The notes under the pieces: model-generated
Told to the model about the DNA's origin: nothing
Databases searched by the model: none
The model's input: the letters and a program-made list of their open reading frames with translations, nothing else
Shown: positions 34,282 to 45,017 of the stretch, piece by piece
How positions within the stretch are numbered: the first letter of the stretch is position 1
Layout: every line of letters starts with the position of its first letter
DNA from: Chara braunii
Lineage: Eukaryota; Streptophyta; Charophyceae; Charales; Characeae
DNA length: 64,000 nt
Assembly: GCA_003427395.1 (NCBI GenBank)
Contig: BFEA01000075.1
Location: 1,902,628-1,966,627, forward strand
Reading direction: 5' to 3'
Program-made: the position numbers and the translations under genes

Positions 34282-35193
34282 TGCAAGGAAGATGAGCAAT
34301 AGCGAACTTCAGCAATCAAACAGCATCATATACACAAGACCAGATAGTTGTGACCTCGAACCAACAACAGAATTGCATCACGAGTTTCACCAAATAAGAA
34401 GACACCAAGAGCTCATAATTGACAATGCTGGTAAAGTCTCATCATCATCATCAATGCAAAGAACCAATGTTGATATCCTATCTGGCGCTCGGCGCCTAGA
34501 CAACAGAAGGCAGATCCTATCTAGCCTAGACTATAATGCCGAATGATGACAACAACAGCTTTCCCGAAGTACGAGCATACAGCAACCAATGTCGCACGCT
34601 TCCAGCACCAGGTATGTCTCTCGCCTCACTCACAACCTCGCTCCCCAAGACACAGATGCCACTTGCACCCAAGGACCACCCTGCGCCACACCCAGCTTAC
34701 AGCAGCGCAGCTTCCTGCTCCTTCCTGCTCGCTCGTGAGCGCGTGAGTGCCAGCGAGCTTCAGCGCAGCAGCGCGTGCGCAGCATGCAGCCAACACCCGA
34801 ATGCCCATTGTGGAGACAGGCCCTTTGCTATATCGAAGTGGCCTGCCTGCGTTCAGTCCCAGGAAGCTTCCAGTAGGCCTCGGTAGCTTGAGGCCCAGCA
34901 CGAACGAGAACAGGCCTTGGGCCTGAGGTGGTTGCACGCACCCAACTGCCTTTGGCCTGTGTTTGGCCCAGTACCCGTATTCAGCCCCAAGGCCTGCTTT
35001 CCATATATTCACACAGGCGGCCCAGGGCCTGGGTTCTCTCAACCAACTGGCGCTGCGCAACTGCCTGAATTTCCTTAGTTGCGCAATGGCCGAAATAGGT
35101 CCCTGAGGGCCTCGTTGAGCCTGCCTTCACTTAGGGCGGCCGACTTGCTCCGAAATGGGGGCGAATGGGGCTCATAGAGGCAGTGGCCTCGCA
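34282..35193 (-). repeat. 5' LTR of Ty3-2
   Basis: This LTR is 912 bp. Plus-strand start TGCAAGGAAG and end GGCCTCGCA. Palindrome GGCGCTCGGCGCC at 34484-34496. A weak TATA-like GATATAG lies on the minus strand around 34828-34835. Right target duplication CTGC at 35194-35197. Confidence 0.94.
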
Positions 35194-35197
35194 CTGC

Positions 35198-36573
35198 ACT
35201 CTCTGATTGTATTTGATCTATCTAACGAATACAGTAGACTGCAAAAGACCCATACCAGAACAGACAAATGTGAGCAGAGTTGAAAGCAGAATTACGAAGT
35301 TGAGAGTGCACGAAATGAGAACACACTGGACACTGAAGTCTTTTGACGAAGAAAGCCCCACTTCTCACCTCCAGTAATAAATACAACAATAATGTAGTAG
35401 CTCTATGATGGTATGTATGTCTGTAGACTCTCTCACTCTCTCTACACACACATCTTACTACTACGTCTCCGCTCTCCCTAATCTATTTTTAGATTACTCT
35501 GAAACAGATTGCATGCAGCAAGGATTTCTATCTATCTGCAATTGTCTATTAGTTGTCAGTTAAGTCTGTAACAACTAAATAATCAAAAATAAAAATAAGA
35601 TCTCCTGCAAAGATGTATGCTGGATGGCAGTTTATCTATTTAGTGCCACCGCGAACAGTTACCGGAATCCAACCCTTTCCCTGTATCCCTCTTGAGTAGT
35701 CATTGTGTGTCGACGTTCCTAGGCATCTGGTTGAGCAGTGTGTTTGAAGGTGTGCAATCCAGCCCAACCCTGTGCCCCAAGTCTACGCCGAACCTGCCAG
35801 CCCCTGCACCTTTTTTATCCTCGCATGCAACGAGCCTTACACTCGGTTTTATCTGGCTGATCAAGAGGCAGTTTAAGGACATCCCCCAAGGTCCTCAGGA
35901 ATTATTTAACGTCGCAGACAGGACGCCGATCACAACTAGCGTCGACACTGAGTCCCCGCCAGAAATATTTAAAGACGGTCTGGAAAGTGTTTGTTCAAAG
36001 GGCTGGCATGCCCTGCATGACCTCTATTGCGCAGCAGCAGAACCAAGGACTTGCGGCAAAGCATGGGTGTACTAGTCCCAGCGGGTTGGCATGGTTACCA
36101 TGACCCGAGTGCTTCGTCCAGGGCCCTTCAGAGGCTTCGCCCATCTCCCACCAACTTGCTGCCCAGGAAGAATGTCGACTCTCGAGGTTGAGTGCTCACG
36201 ACACCTCACATTGAGAGGACTCTCAAGGCAAAACTCACTTCCTCACGGTAAGAAGCAATGAAGAGGGTAGATAAGGAAGAGAGCAACATACCCCCAACCA
36301 CAGATTTCTCGCCGGCAAACTGAGTGTATGTATGATGACCGGTCTTTGCCTTGGCACAACCAACAGCAGAATGCAGTTCCACCTCGGCTTAAATGCGACA
36401 TCAGCGAGCTCTCATCATCCAGCGTACACCTCTATGTCACCACACAGCTTCCTGGCGCACCCACACGACCCTGGGCCGCCTACCGTTCAATGCCCAAGCC
36501 TTATCACTGCCCCACACCTCATGCGAAGCACTGAACAGCTATTGCGAAGAATCAATGAGCGCAGTTCGAACCA
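35198..36573 (-). mobile_element. leader of a truncated Ty3 relative (element 4)
   Basis: Read on the minus strand from the primer site at 36574, this sequence is homologous in 35700-36330 to the Ty3-2 leader. It continues to the Ty3-2 insertion site at 35197. No gag follows on the other side of Ty3-2 (before 26411), so either the element was already truncated or Ty3-2 inserted at its broken end. Bases 35198-35640 are AT-rich and unassigned. Confidence 0.7.
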
Positions 36574-36585
36574 GCTCTGATACCA
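36574..36585 (-). promoter_or_regulatory. primer binding site, exact Met-tRNA type
   Basis: Minus-strand TGGTATCAGAGC is the canonical initiator-Met-tRNA site and lies three bases from the LTR end, which orients element 4 to the minus strand. Confidence 0.92.
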
Positions 36586-36588
36586 AAT

Positions 36589-37543
36589 TGCAAGGAAAAT
36601 GAGCAGTAGCGAGATGACAATAACCAGATTGCACAATCACATTGAAGGCCAGATATAACACCAATATAGATTCGTAACAATGAAAACCAATGTCAATGAG
36701 AGCTTGCTCTCGCCACCACCAGCATGAGTGTCCAGGCCCTATCTCCCTAGTTGGCGCTCGGCGCCCAGCCTACTTCCTACACAGCTACTCTCTGCGTGCT
36801 AATTGACAATGCAACTGTTGACGTCAGCAGCCTACGAAGTACTTGAAGATGTCACCCATACAGACCATCGCCAATACCAGGTATGTGCCCTCACATCACC
36901 ATCATCATCATCCTTCTCTCTCTCCCTGTCTTACTCCCACATCTTCCCTGCGTACACTCGAAGACCACCCCTGCGCCTCACTGTAGTCCAAGCCCAACGA
37001 GCTATGGAGGCTGGGCTATGGCACTGCCCTCAGCATCTCCCTGCTCCCTGCACAACCGCACGCGTTAGCACCTCGCCGCTCAGCGCCAGCAGCAGCCCAC
37101 GAGCGTCTGCTCCAGCAGCGTTGCCATGCGAGTGCCTGAATGAGGCTGCCGGTGGCGAGCTCTTTCCTATATGGAAAGAGCCTGCCTGCCTTCACAGCCT
37201 GGCTGGACTGGGCCTGGGCCCAGAAGCTTCCGGTAGGCCTCAGGATGCTGCGCTTGTGTTGCAGCTACTGGGCCTCTTTTGGTTGGGCCTCGCAACTGTC
37301 AGTGTATGAGGCTACGATTCTCACCCAGGGCCTGCATTCTTGGAAAGACCCAGAAGGACGTGGAATGTCTTTGTTGCTCGGCCTGTATTTCCCTTCAACC
37401 AACTGGCGCGTCACAACTGTCTGGACCCCAAATACGAAATTGACAGCTGAGGGCCTCTCGTAATTAGTTGGTCCGCCTTCACTTAGGGCGAGCGCAGATG
37501 CAACAGGGGATTCTTAGGGCTGCCGGGGACCCGAATCCTCGCA
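36589..37543 (-). repeat. 5' LTR of element 4 (same family as the Ty3-3 LTR)
   Basis: This LTR is 955 bp, with plus-strand ends TGCAAGGAAAATG and CCGAATCCTCGCA. It is the near reverse complement of the Ty3-3 3' LTR (44015-45017), sharing GGCGCTCGGCGCC (36753-36765) and long common blocks. The two LTRs are therefore inverted with respect to each other across the region. Confidence 0.93.
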
Positions 37544-37567
37544 ATGGGGTGCTGCGGGTTTTGCCTC

Positions 37568-37882
37568 AGGCAGCTGGGCAGCCATACACTCTGCAACATG
37601 CTGTACACCCAACCAGCTACACTTGGGATGGAAACCCATAATACCGCTATATTTTTTTTGTTTCCAGATCACCTCAAGGAATCATCGTCATGCTAACGAC
37701 CAATCCGAGCAGAAGAACAGACAAGTGCAGCAACTTCTCCAACATTACACAAGTCCTGATCAACTCAATTCGGACATCATATTGCCTCAAGTAGCTGGGC
37801 TGTACAATAACGCCATACACTATGCAACATGCCGTACACCCAACCAGCTACACTTGGGATGGAAACCCATAATACCGCTATG
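37568..37882 (+). pseudogene. integrase C-terminal fragment with internal duplication
   Basis: The plus strand reads HANDQSEQKNRQVQQLLQHY and then VAGLYNNAIHYATCRTPNQL, which matches the integrase region after the catalytic Glu in Ty3-2 and Ty3-3. The end of this fragment (TACACCCAACCAGC through ATAATACCGCTAT) is present twice, at about 37603-37651 and 37833-37882. The piece is detached from any complete pol. Confidence 0.85.
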
Positions 37883-38446
37883 ATTAAATCAAGCCCTGGA
37901 AGTATATTGAGTAAAGGCCTGAAAAGACAGTAGAATGGCTACCCAGAGCTCAAAGGGCTGTGACTCAGTCAGAAAATCAACCTCTGAGTTAGTTACAGAG
38001 GCTGGAACCCACATTCCGGCTGGTAGGCAGAATGGACTACTTACTGTGGCCCGCACTCGGCCTCCAGAGAGGCCGAAAGAGAGGAGGCGGTGAGATTTGT
38101 CACATTCGGAGGCACTCGCAGCCAGCACTAGCTCTGTGTGTGCAAGTAGTGGCCAAGCAGCAAGGAGGAGGTGCAGCCGCGGACAGCTGCTAGCGCAGCA
38201 GGACCGTGAGGACTGTGGGATCAGGGAGAAGGGGTGACCGTGAGGACTGTCGGCACTTACCTAGGGTGGTCGAGGAGCATTACAGTGAGTCAATTCTTCG
38301 GCATCATCTGACAAGAGGGTTGTGCTGGTTACCACTTGACTACTTCTTAGGCTTATCGAATTTAGAGTCAAACATTAATCGGTCGTATGCCCTGCTGAGG
38401 TAGGATCCAGTGTGGGTTCTAGTTTAGAGTACCAACACTGTAGCTC
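37883..38446 (+). other. leader-like sequence before Ty3-3 gag
   Basis: No open frame of note and no LTR. The sequence immediately before the gag ATG could be the remaining end of a leader. The expected 5' LTR and primer site of Ty3-3 are missing. Confidence 0.5.
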
Positions 38447-40369
38447 ATGAGTGAAGCTGTCAATAGTGAGGAGGAGGAAGAACTAGTCGAAGACGTTAGG
38501 GTCACTCGTAGAATCGCTCTCAGTCGTCCACTCACCTTCCAGGAGTTAGGTCTGGGAGACGAAAGGAGACTGCGAAGGGAAGCCAGGGCAAGGGAGATAT
38601 TGCGGAGAGCAAGAGCAGCTGCAGCTAGTGCTGGGGCTAGGACCGACGTCAGCACAGGCACAACTATGGCTACTTCTTCCACAATGTCACAGGCCGTGTC
38701 CCAGGCCTCTTCGTCAGAATCGAGTCAGGGCACTCAAGGTATGGTTAGTCAATCTGTTGGCTTGCAAGTCAGCCAGCAACCTAACTCTCAGCAGAGGATT
38801 ATGAGATCCTCCAGGCAGAAGAACTTCATAATGAGTTGCAGAAGCAACTCAGAGAGGCAGCGGAGAGAAGGCAAAGGGCTATACTTGAAAAGCTAGACTA
38901 GGGAGTAGGAGACATGAGCTAAGCAAATTAGAAGCATTAGACGAGTCCACACTTGATCCTGCTATGCAAGCACTGCGTAACTCGTTGCTTTGCGTGGCTG
39001 AAAACGCAAGTTGTCTAGTAGGAAGTGTTGGCTGAACTCGTGGCAGGCCAGAGACAAATTCTGGCTGCACTGCAGGCTCCTCGTCCTATGATGAGACAAC
39101 CTCAGTATGTTGTTACTCCCCCTTCGGTTGCGGGTCCCTCAGTGATGTCGTCGCCAGTAGGGCTCTCTTTCTCACCCAAGTATGGCATCCCTCTTTCAAG
39201 TAGTCAACCAGTAGTTAGTGGTCTGGTTCTTATCTCTTCTACCGTACCATCTAGGACGGTGGCAGCTACATTGCCAGTGTTTGGACAGCTGCAGGCTAAC
39301 CTGTGTCAGTGGCTATGCAGCCCCTGCAATAATCGCCTGGGCAGATCCAACCTATGCAGTGGATGCTCGAGATACCCTTGCTAAATCCTAAGCCCTTCTC
39401 TGGCGACAGGAAGAAGGACGAGGACTTGGATACCTGGGTGAGGAAAGTACCTACTTATGTGAGGCACAAGCTCACAAGGCCAGAGCGGGAAGTCGTAGTT
39501 GTTGCCTCCTTTTTAGAGGGATCGACAACGCGTTGGTTGAATGGCAACAGGGCTACGGTCAGAACTTCGATGCTTGGGCCCAGGCCCAGACATTGGAAGA
39601 CTTCGTACGGTCTGTGTATAATAGGTGGCATGACCCTCAAGGGGCTCAGAAGGTCACCGACACGATCAACAATCTTTGTGCCAAAAGGTACAAGAATGTT
39701 TGTGAGATCACAAATACCGTAGAACGTTTGCTCGTGTTACCTGGTGTGCGCTACGACCAGCAGGTACTCCGCACGGATTACTTGAGATGTATGCTTGCAG
39801 AGGTTAGGACTAAGCTGGTGGATGAGGCCTACGTCAACCACCGCAATTTCGCTGCTTTCAGCAAGAAGGCCTTGGATATAGAGGCAAAACCTGGGTCCGC
39901 GCATCAGAGTCAGGGAGATGGTAGGAGGAAGAAACTTCCCCAAGACTGGAAGAAGAAGGGTCAGCTAATGTTCATCGATCATGATGGTCAGACGACGAAA
40001 ATTGACGACTTCTCAGACCTTGGGGATGAGACAGAGCATGATGAGGCCAATGAGACTTCGGATGGGGGAGTCGTGGCCCCTATCAAAGAAAAGGCTAGGG
40101 GGACCGAGAAGAAGAAGGTAGGCCGGTCTACGGGTCAGGGCGACCAAGGAACACTCGCATGGGTAAAACTTGGTTTAGATTACGAGGTATGGAGGGACCG
40201 GGTTGACAGGGGCACATGTATGAACTGTGGCAACTATGGCCACACTTCAAGAACTTGTCGGGCCAAGAAGGTCACCACGAGGGTAGCCGCTCCAGCAGTA
40301 GTGGGCTTATCCTTGAACCCTGGCAGTGCTTCTGCGAGCACTTCGCAGGGAAACACCTCGAGCCAGTAG
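38447..40369 (+). pseudogene. gag: Ty3-3 Gag polyprotein
   Basis: Starts MSEAVNSEEEEELVEDVRV. An Arg/Glu/Ala-rich coiled-coil-like stretch follows. Stops near 38896 and 38990 and frame changes near 39370 and 39530 break it. The Gag domain reads DLDTWVRKVPTYVRHKL, GSTTRWLNG, then in the next frame WAQAQTLEDFVRSVYNRWHD and onward. A CCHC knuckle (CMNCGNYGHTSRTC) is at 40217-40258. Gag ends GNTSSQ and TAG at 40367-40369, five codons after the start of the AAC codon of the slippery heptamer. Relation to Ty3-2 Gag is clear throughout. Confidence 0.88.
40348..40354 (+). promoter_or_regulatory. candidate -1 ribosomal frameshift site of Ty3-3
   Basis: GGGAAAC in gag phase G_GGA_AAC. Pol is open in the -1 frame from a TGA just upstream of 40216 through to 40701, so gag and pol overlap by about 160 bases around the heptamer. 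Same arrangement as in Ty3-2. Confidence 0.78.
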
Positions 40370-41118
40370 GAGTGTTAGCCGCTCTTACTCGTGCTGAAGT
40401 GGTAACGTTGCCTTCCCCACTTCAGGCGTTGGCCAAGGCTAGTGACCCGAACATCGCCCCGCAGACACGTTTAGACCCACCGACGCTCTGTTCGAGAGAT
40501 GTGTCCAAGTCCTTAGAAGAGTTACAGTCTGAGTGGTCAGGAAAGGACCCCAGAGACTTTTGGGCGATGATCAGTAGAGGTCCAAAGGGTGAACATTTCG
40601 TGGTAGAGGTTGATGTAGGTGGCCGCAAAGTGGGTTCCTTTGCAGACATAGGCTCTACACGGAATTTCATCAGTCGTGCTTGTCTGGATAGACTGCACTG
40701 AGGGGACCAAGTGCAGTGGCTTAGCAGAATTGTAGTTTCTACGCTACCCAACAAGCGCCAAATGGTACTTAAAGACTATGTCAAGGATGTAGTCTGTTCC
40801 TTCTTTTATGGAGAGGGGGAAGTGAGACACAAAATCTCATTCCTCGTTAGCGACGAACTGTTGTTTGATATGTTACTAGGCATGTACTACCTCGAGGTTG
40901 CTCAACCTCAATTTGGTTGGGATAGAAAGGTGTTGATCCACAAGATGCCCAACGGTAGAACCGTTAGATTGCAAAAGTTGAGAGTTAGCAGTCTAGTGGA
41001 AAACTACGGGTGCATGTGCGCATCCTCTTTCTATAACTACTACAAGCAGAATTGTGAGGAGGGCATGTATCTAGTCTTTGTCTCTGAGAAAGGGGAGGCT
41101 GTTAAAACACCGCCATAG
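40352..41118 (+). pseudogene. pol: Ty3-3 Pol linker and aspartic protease
   Basis: After the heptamer the -1 frame reads GKHLEPVGVLAALTRAEVV, matching Ty3-2. The protease motif is FADIGSTRNFIS, where Thr of D-T-G is replaced by Ile (codon 40648-40650). TGA at 40699-40701 cuts the frame. It then continues with VCSFFYGEGEVRHKISFLV, LLGMYYLEVAQPQF and GCMCASSFYNYYKQN, all shared with Ty3-2, to a TAG at 41116-41118. Confidence 0.9.
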
Positions 41119-42243
41119 ATAGAATCAGTCATCGCACAATATTCCGACCCTTTTGAGGAGCCCACAGGCGTGGTGGAAAGGGAGGTGGTCCATGCGATAG
41201 AGGTTGTCCCAGGTAGTAAGGTGCCTAGAGGACGAATCTATAGGATGTCTCCTGCGGAGTTGGATGAGCTCCGCCGTCAGCTGAAGGAGCTCACAAAAAA
41301 GGGATGGATTCGGCCTAGTACCTCCCTTTACGGTGTGCCCGTCTTATTTGTCCCTAAGAAGTGGGGTACCTTAAGGATGCGCATTGACTATAGGGGCCTC
41401 AATGCCATCACAGTAAAGAACGCAGAGCCCCTACCCCGCATCGACGACCTATTGGACAGAGTGCAGGGATGTCGGTACCTTACTAAGATAGATCTAAAGT
41501 TCGGATACGATCAAATTGCTATTAGACCTGAGGACCAACACAAAACCGCTTTTCAAACCAGGTACGTTTTGTACGAGTTTGTTGTGATGCCCTTTGGCCT
41601 ATGCAATGCTCCTGGGACATTCCAGCATGCGATGAATATGATTTTTCATGCGTACTTAGACAAGTTTATCGTCGTGTACCTCGACGATATCCTTATCTTT
41701 AGTAGGATTGTAGAGGAGCACGCCGAGCACTTAAAAATAGTGTTAGGTCTTCTAAGACAGCACCATTACAAGGTTAACTTGGAGAAATGCGAGTTCAGTC
41801 GCACTGAGATCTTGTACTTGGGTCATGAAATCTCTGCGGAAGGGTTGAGGCCGGACGATGCCAAAGTGGCGAGCATACGGGACAGACCCAGACCTCAGAC
41901 TATTACTGAGGTCAGATCATTTTTGGGGATGACGGGCTACTATTGTCTGTTTGTTAAGAGCTATAGTACTATAGCCTCCCCACTAACAGATCTAACTCGC
42001 CTCGACACCCCTTGGGAGTGGACTGAAGAGTGTGAAGCGACTTTCAAGAAATTGAAGTATGCGCCGACGCACTACGAAGTCCTCAAACTTCCGGATCCTG
42101 AAGAACCCTTTGTTGTGACCACACACGCCAGCCAATATGGCATAGGCGCGGTCCTTGCGCAAAAGGAGGGGAAGAAGTTGAGTTCAATCGAGTATATGAG
42201 TAAGAAGATGTCGTCGCAAAAGCTAGCAAAGTTCATCTCCTAG
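41119..42243 (+). pseudogene. pol: Ty3-3 reverse transcriptase and start of RNase H
   Basis: The open segment runs from 41119 with FEEPTGVVEREVVHAIEVV to 42243. RT motifs: KKGWIRPSTSLYG, LRMRIDYRGLN, LTKIDLKFGYDQI, FVVMPFGLCNAPGTFQ, YLDD (41677-41688) and ILYLGHEI. The connection reads VRSFLGMTGYYCLFVKSY. RNase H begins with TTHASQYGIGAVLAQ, where the first acidic residue is His instead of Asp (TDAS in Ty3-2). The frame ends where a deletion removes the Glu-containing helix. Confidence 0.93.
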
Positions 42244-42420
42244 GCAGATTCTTCTACGTGAGATCTGACCATGAGACCTTGCGTTGGATCAAGACACAAC
42301 TTGTGCTCTCTGACACACTCAAGCGATGGATACATGTGATAGACATGTAAGACTACCAACTTGATCCAATTAAGACTACCAACTTGATCCAATCAAGACA
42401 CAACTTGTGCTCTCGGTGGG
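42232..42420 (+). other. rearranged RNase H region of Ty3-3
   Basis: Relative to Ty3-2 about 55 bases are missing near 42235, joining KLAKF to LLGRFF out of frame. Then AAGACTACCAACTTGATCC occurs twice (about 42350 and 42373), and TCAAGACACAACTTGTGCTC occurs twice (about 42289 and 42395). The repeats suggest local slippage or template switching. Confidence 0.8.
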
Positions 42421-43933
42421 CAGATTATCTGGGCGCGCTACTCACTGAGTTTGGCATATCTCAGGAACTCACTCGATCACTGGTGGAAGCCTATCAAGAA
42501 GGTCCAGTTTTGTCTGAGATCATTCACAAACTGGAGGCTAAGGATAAAGCTACCTCCGATGAGTTTGTGTTGGTCAATGGATTGTTGTTTCTTGACAAGG
42601 CAGGGAAAAAAAGACCGTGTGTTCCTAATAGTGAGTCTTTGCGTAGTTTATTTTTAGGGGAATGTCATGATGCAACTGGACATTTTGGCTATAGAAAGAC
42701 ATCAACTAACCTAGTACAAAAGTTTTGGTGGCCCACAATGATGAAGGATGCAAAGAAATATGTAGAGACCTGCCAAGTTTGTCAACGTGACAAACCAAGG
42801 ACGCAGGCACCTTTGGGATTGATTAAACCCCTGCCTATCCCTGCTGGACCTTGGCAGAGTGTGTCCATGGATTTCATGGATACTCTCATGACCAACACGA
42901 GTGGAAAAAGGCATATAATTGTCATTGTGGATAGATTTACTAAATATGCAAGACTAATTGCTATGCCTGAGACAGCCATAACTGACCAGATCATCAAGCT
43001 CTTTATGGATAACTGGGTACGTGACTTCAGTCTACCTACCTCTATAGTTAGTGACAGAGACGTGAGATTTACCAACGAACTGTGACATTCAACAACTGAG
43101 CAAATGGGCACCAAGCTACAAATGACGTCAGGGAACCACCCTGAGTCTAATGGCCAGGCAGAACAGATGAACTGAGTAGTACAACAGCTGCTTCGGCATT
43201 ATATTAAGCCAAGTCAAGATGAGACGAGAAGTTACCTCTCGTCGCCAGCTTGTGCAACAACGTTGTGCACAATACTATTGGAATGACCCCCAACCAACTG
43301 CACCTTGGTTGGAAGCCCAAAACTGCACTTGACTTTCTGCTACCAGAAAGACAACCCACTGCAACACTTGGCAACATAGAGTTTGTTGTCAAGTACGAAC
43401 AAATGCTGCAGCAGGCCGTCGAACATATTAGAAAATCTCAGGATGCTATGATCTCATCTGAGAGTAAGCATAGACGGCCCTCTAACTTTCAGGTAGGTGA
43501 TAGAGTCTGGGACAAATCATCCGAACTAGGTCAAGAGGTGGGGATTTCACGCAAACTAATGCCACAGTACTTTGGGCCCTGGAAGATCTTAGACATTGTA
43601 GGGGATCAACCAGATGGGCCTCCATACGCGATTCGCATTCTTGCACACTTGCGTACTTACCCTGTTTTCCATGCCTCCAAGTTGGCACCTTTCGCTGTCA
43701 CTGATCAGTTTCCCTTCAGGAGATCAATGCTGCCCCCAACCATGGATGGACACGTGCACATTGACGATACCTTTGAGCACAAGCTGATGTCTGTACCCAA
43801 ACCTCCAGGAAGGGGTCGACCGCCAAAGCCACAAACACAATACAGAGTGCGGTTCAGACATCACATTGATCCTCAAGAAGACCGGTGGTTCACAAGAGAG
43901 GAATTAATGAAGACTGCTCCCCAAATCATCTAA
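42384..43933 (+). pseudogene. pol: Ty3-3 integrase with chromodomain-like tail
   Basis: The HHCC site reads HDATGHFGY and CQVCQRDKP. Catalytic residues lie in MDFMDTL, VSDRDVRF and, after a TGA at 43083-43085, HPESNGQAEQ. After another break the frame from 43250 carries QLHLGWKPKTALDFLLP, QVGDRVWDKSSEL, GPY/F-type LMPQYFGPWKIL and HASKLAPF. The C-terminal tail reads IDDTFEHKLM, GRGRPPK (43808-43828), QYRVRF, PQEDRWFTREEL and ends at 43933. Here integrase and tail are in one continuous frame, unlike Ty3-2 where a TGA separates them. Confidence 0.93.
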
Positions 43934-44000
43934 AGTTACGAGAGAACGCTGAAAGGGAAGCAGCCTGTTACATAAGAACTTCTCAGAGGACTATCGAAGT

Positions 44001-44014
44001 AAAGGAGGAGCGAA
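44001..44014 (+). promoter_or_regulatory. polypurine tract of Ty3-3
   Basis: AAAGGAGGAGCGAA directly precedes the LTR start TGCGAGGATTCG. Confidence 0.85.
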
Positions 44015-45017
44015 TGCGAGGATTCGGGTCCCCGGCAGGCCTAAGGGGCCCCTGTTGCATCTGCGCCCGCCCTAAGTGAAGGCGGGCCTAACTAATTACG
44101 AGAGGCCCTCAGCTGTCAATTTCGTATTTGGGGGACATCCAGACAGTTGTGACGCGCCAGTCGGTTGAAGGGAAATACAGGCCGAGCAACAAAGACATTC
44201 CACGGCCTTCTGGGTCTTTCCAAGAATGCAGGCCCTGGGAGAGAATCGCAGTCTCATACACTGACAGCTGGGAGGCCCAACCGAAAGAGGCCCAGTAGCT
44301 GCAACACAAGCGCAACATCCTGGGGCCTACCGGAAGCTTCTGGGCCCAGGCCCAGTCCAGCCAGGCTGCGAAGGCAGGCAGGCTCATTCCATATAGGAAA
44401 GAGCTCGCCACCGTCAGCATCATTCAGGCACTCGCATGCTAGCGGAAGCGCTGCTGGAGTGGACGCTCGTAGGCTGCTGCTGGCGCTGAGAGGTAAGGTG
44501 CTAGCGCGTGCGGTCGTGCAGGGAGCAGGGCGCTGCTGAGGGCAGCGCCATAGCCCAGCCTCCATAGCTTGTTGGGCTTGGACTACAGTGAGGCACAGGG
44601 GTGGTCTTCGGGTGTACAGAGGGAAGACGTGGGAGTAAGACAGGGGAGAGAGAGAAGGATGATGATGATGGTGATGTGAGGGCACATACCTGGTATTGGC
44701 GATGGTCTGCATGGGCGACACCTTCAAGTACTTCGTAGGCTGCTGACGTCAACAGTTGCATTGTCAATTAGTAGGCAGAGAGTAGCTCTGTAGGAAGTAG
44801 GCTGGGCGCCGAGCGCCAACTAGGGAGATAGGGCATGGACATTCATGTTGGTGGTGGCGAGAGCAAGCTCTCATTGACATTGGTTTTCATTGTTGCAAAT
44901 CTTCGTTGGTGTTATATTGGTGCATTTCTGCTTTCTGGACACAGTGATACTATCTGGCCTTCAATGTGATTGTCCAATCTGGTTATTGTCATCTCGCTAC
45001 TGCTCATTTTCCTTGCA
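44015..45017 (+). repeat. 3' LTR of Ty3-3
   Basis: This LTR is 1003 bp, begins TGCGAGGATTCGGG and ends TTTTCCTTGCA. It carries GGCGCCGAGCGCC at 44805-44817 and a weak TATA-like CATATAGG near 44390. The LTR is the inverted match of 36589-37543. A target duplication cannot be tested because the 5' end of the element is lost. Confidence 0.93.

Larger units (their letters stand above)
26412..35193 (-). mobile_element. Ty3-2: full-length but decayed Ty3/gypsy chromovirus
   Basis: A second complete LTR element on the minus strand: 5' LTR 34282-35193, primer site, leader, gag, pol, polypurine tract, 3' LTR 26412-27338. LTRs start TGCGAGGCC and end CCTTGCA in element orientation. The flanks CTGC (26408-26411 and 35194-35197) match exactly. 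Coding parts are far better preserved than in Ty3-1, with long open frames interrupted by single stops and short frameshifts. Protein motifs match Ty3-3 closely and Ty3-1 only distantly, so this is a different lineage from Ty3-1. Confidence 0.96.
38447..45017 (+). mobile_element. Ty3-3: 5'-truncated Ty3/gypsy chromovirus
   Basis: Gag, protease, RT, partial RNase H, integrase, chromodomain-like tail, polypurine tract and a 3' LTR occur in order on the plus strand. Protein motifs are very close to Ty3-2. The 5' LTR is absent. An LTR of the same family lies upstream but inverted (36589-37543). Multiple stops, frameshifts and a deletion in RNase H make it defective. Confidence 0.93.
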
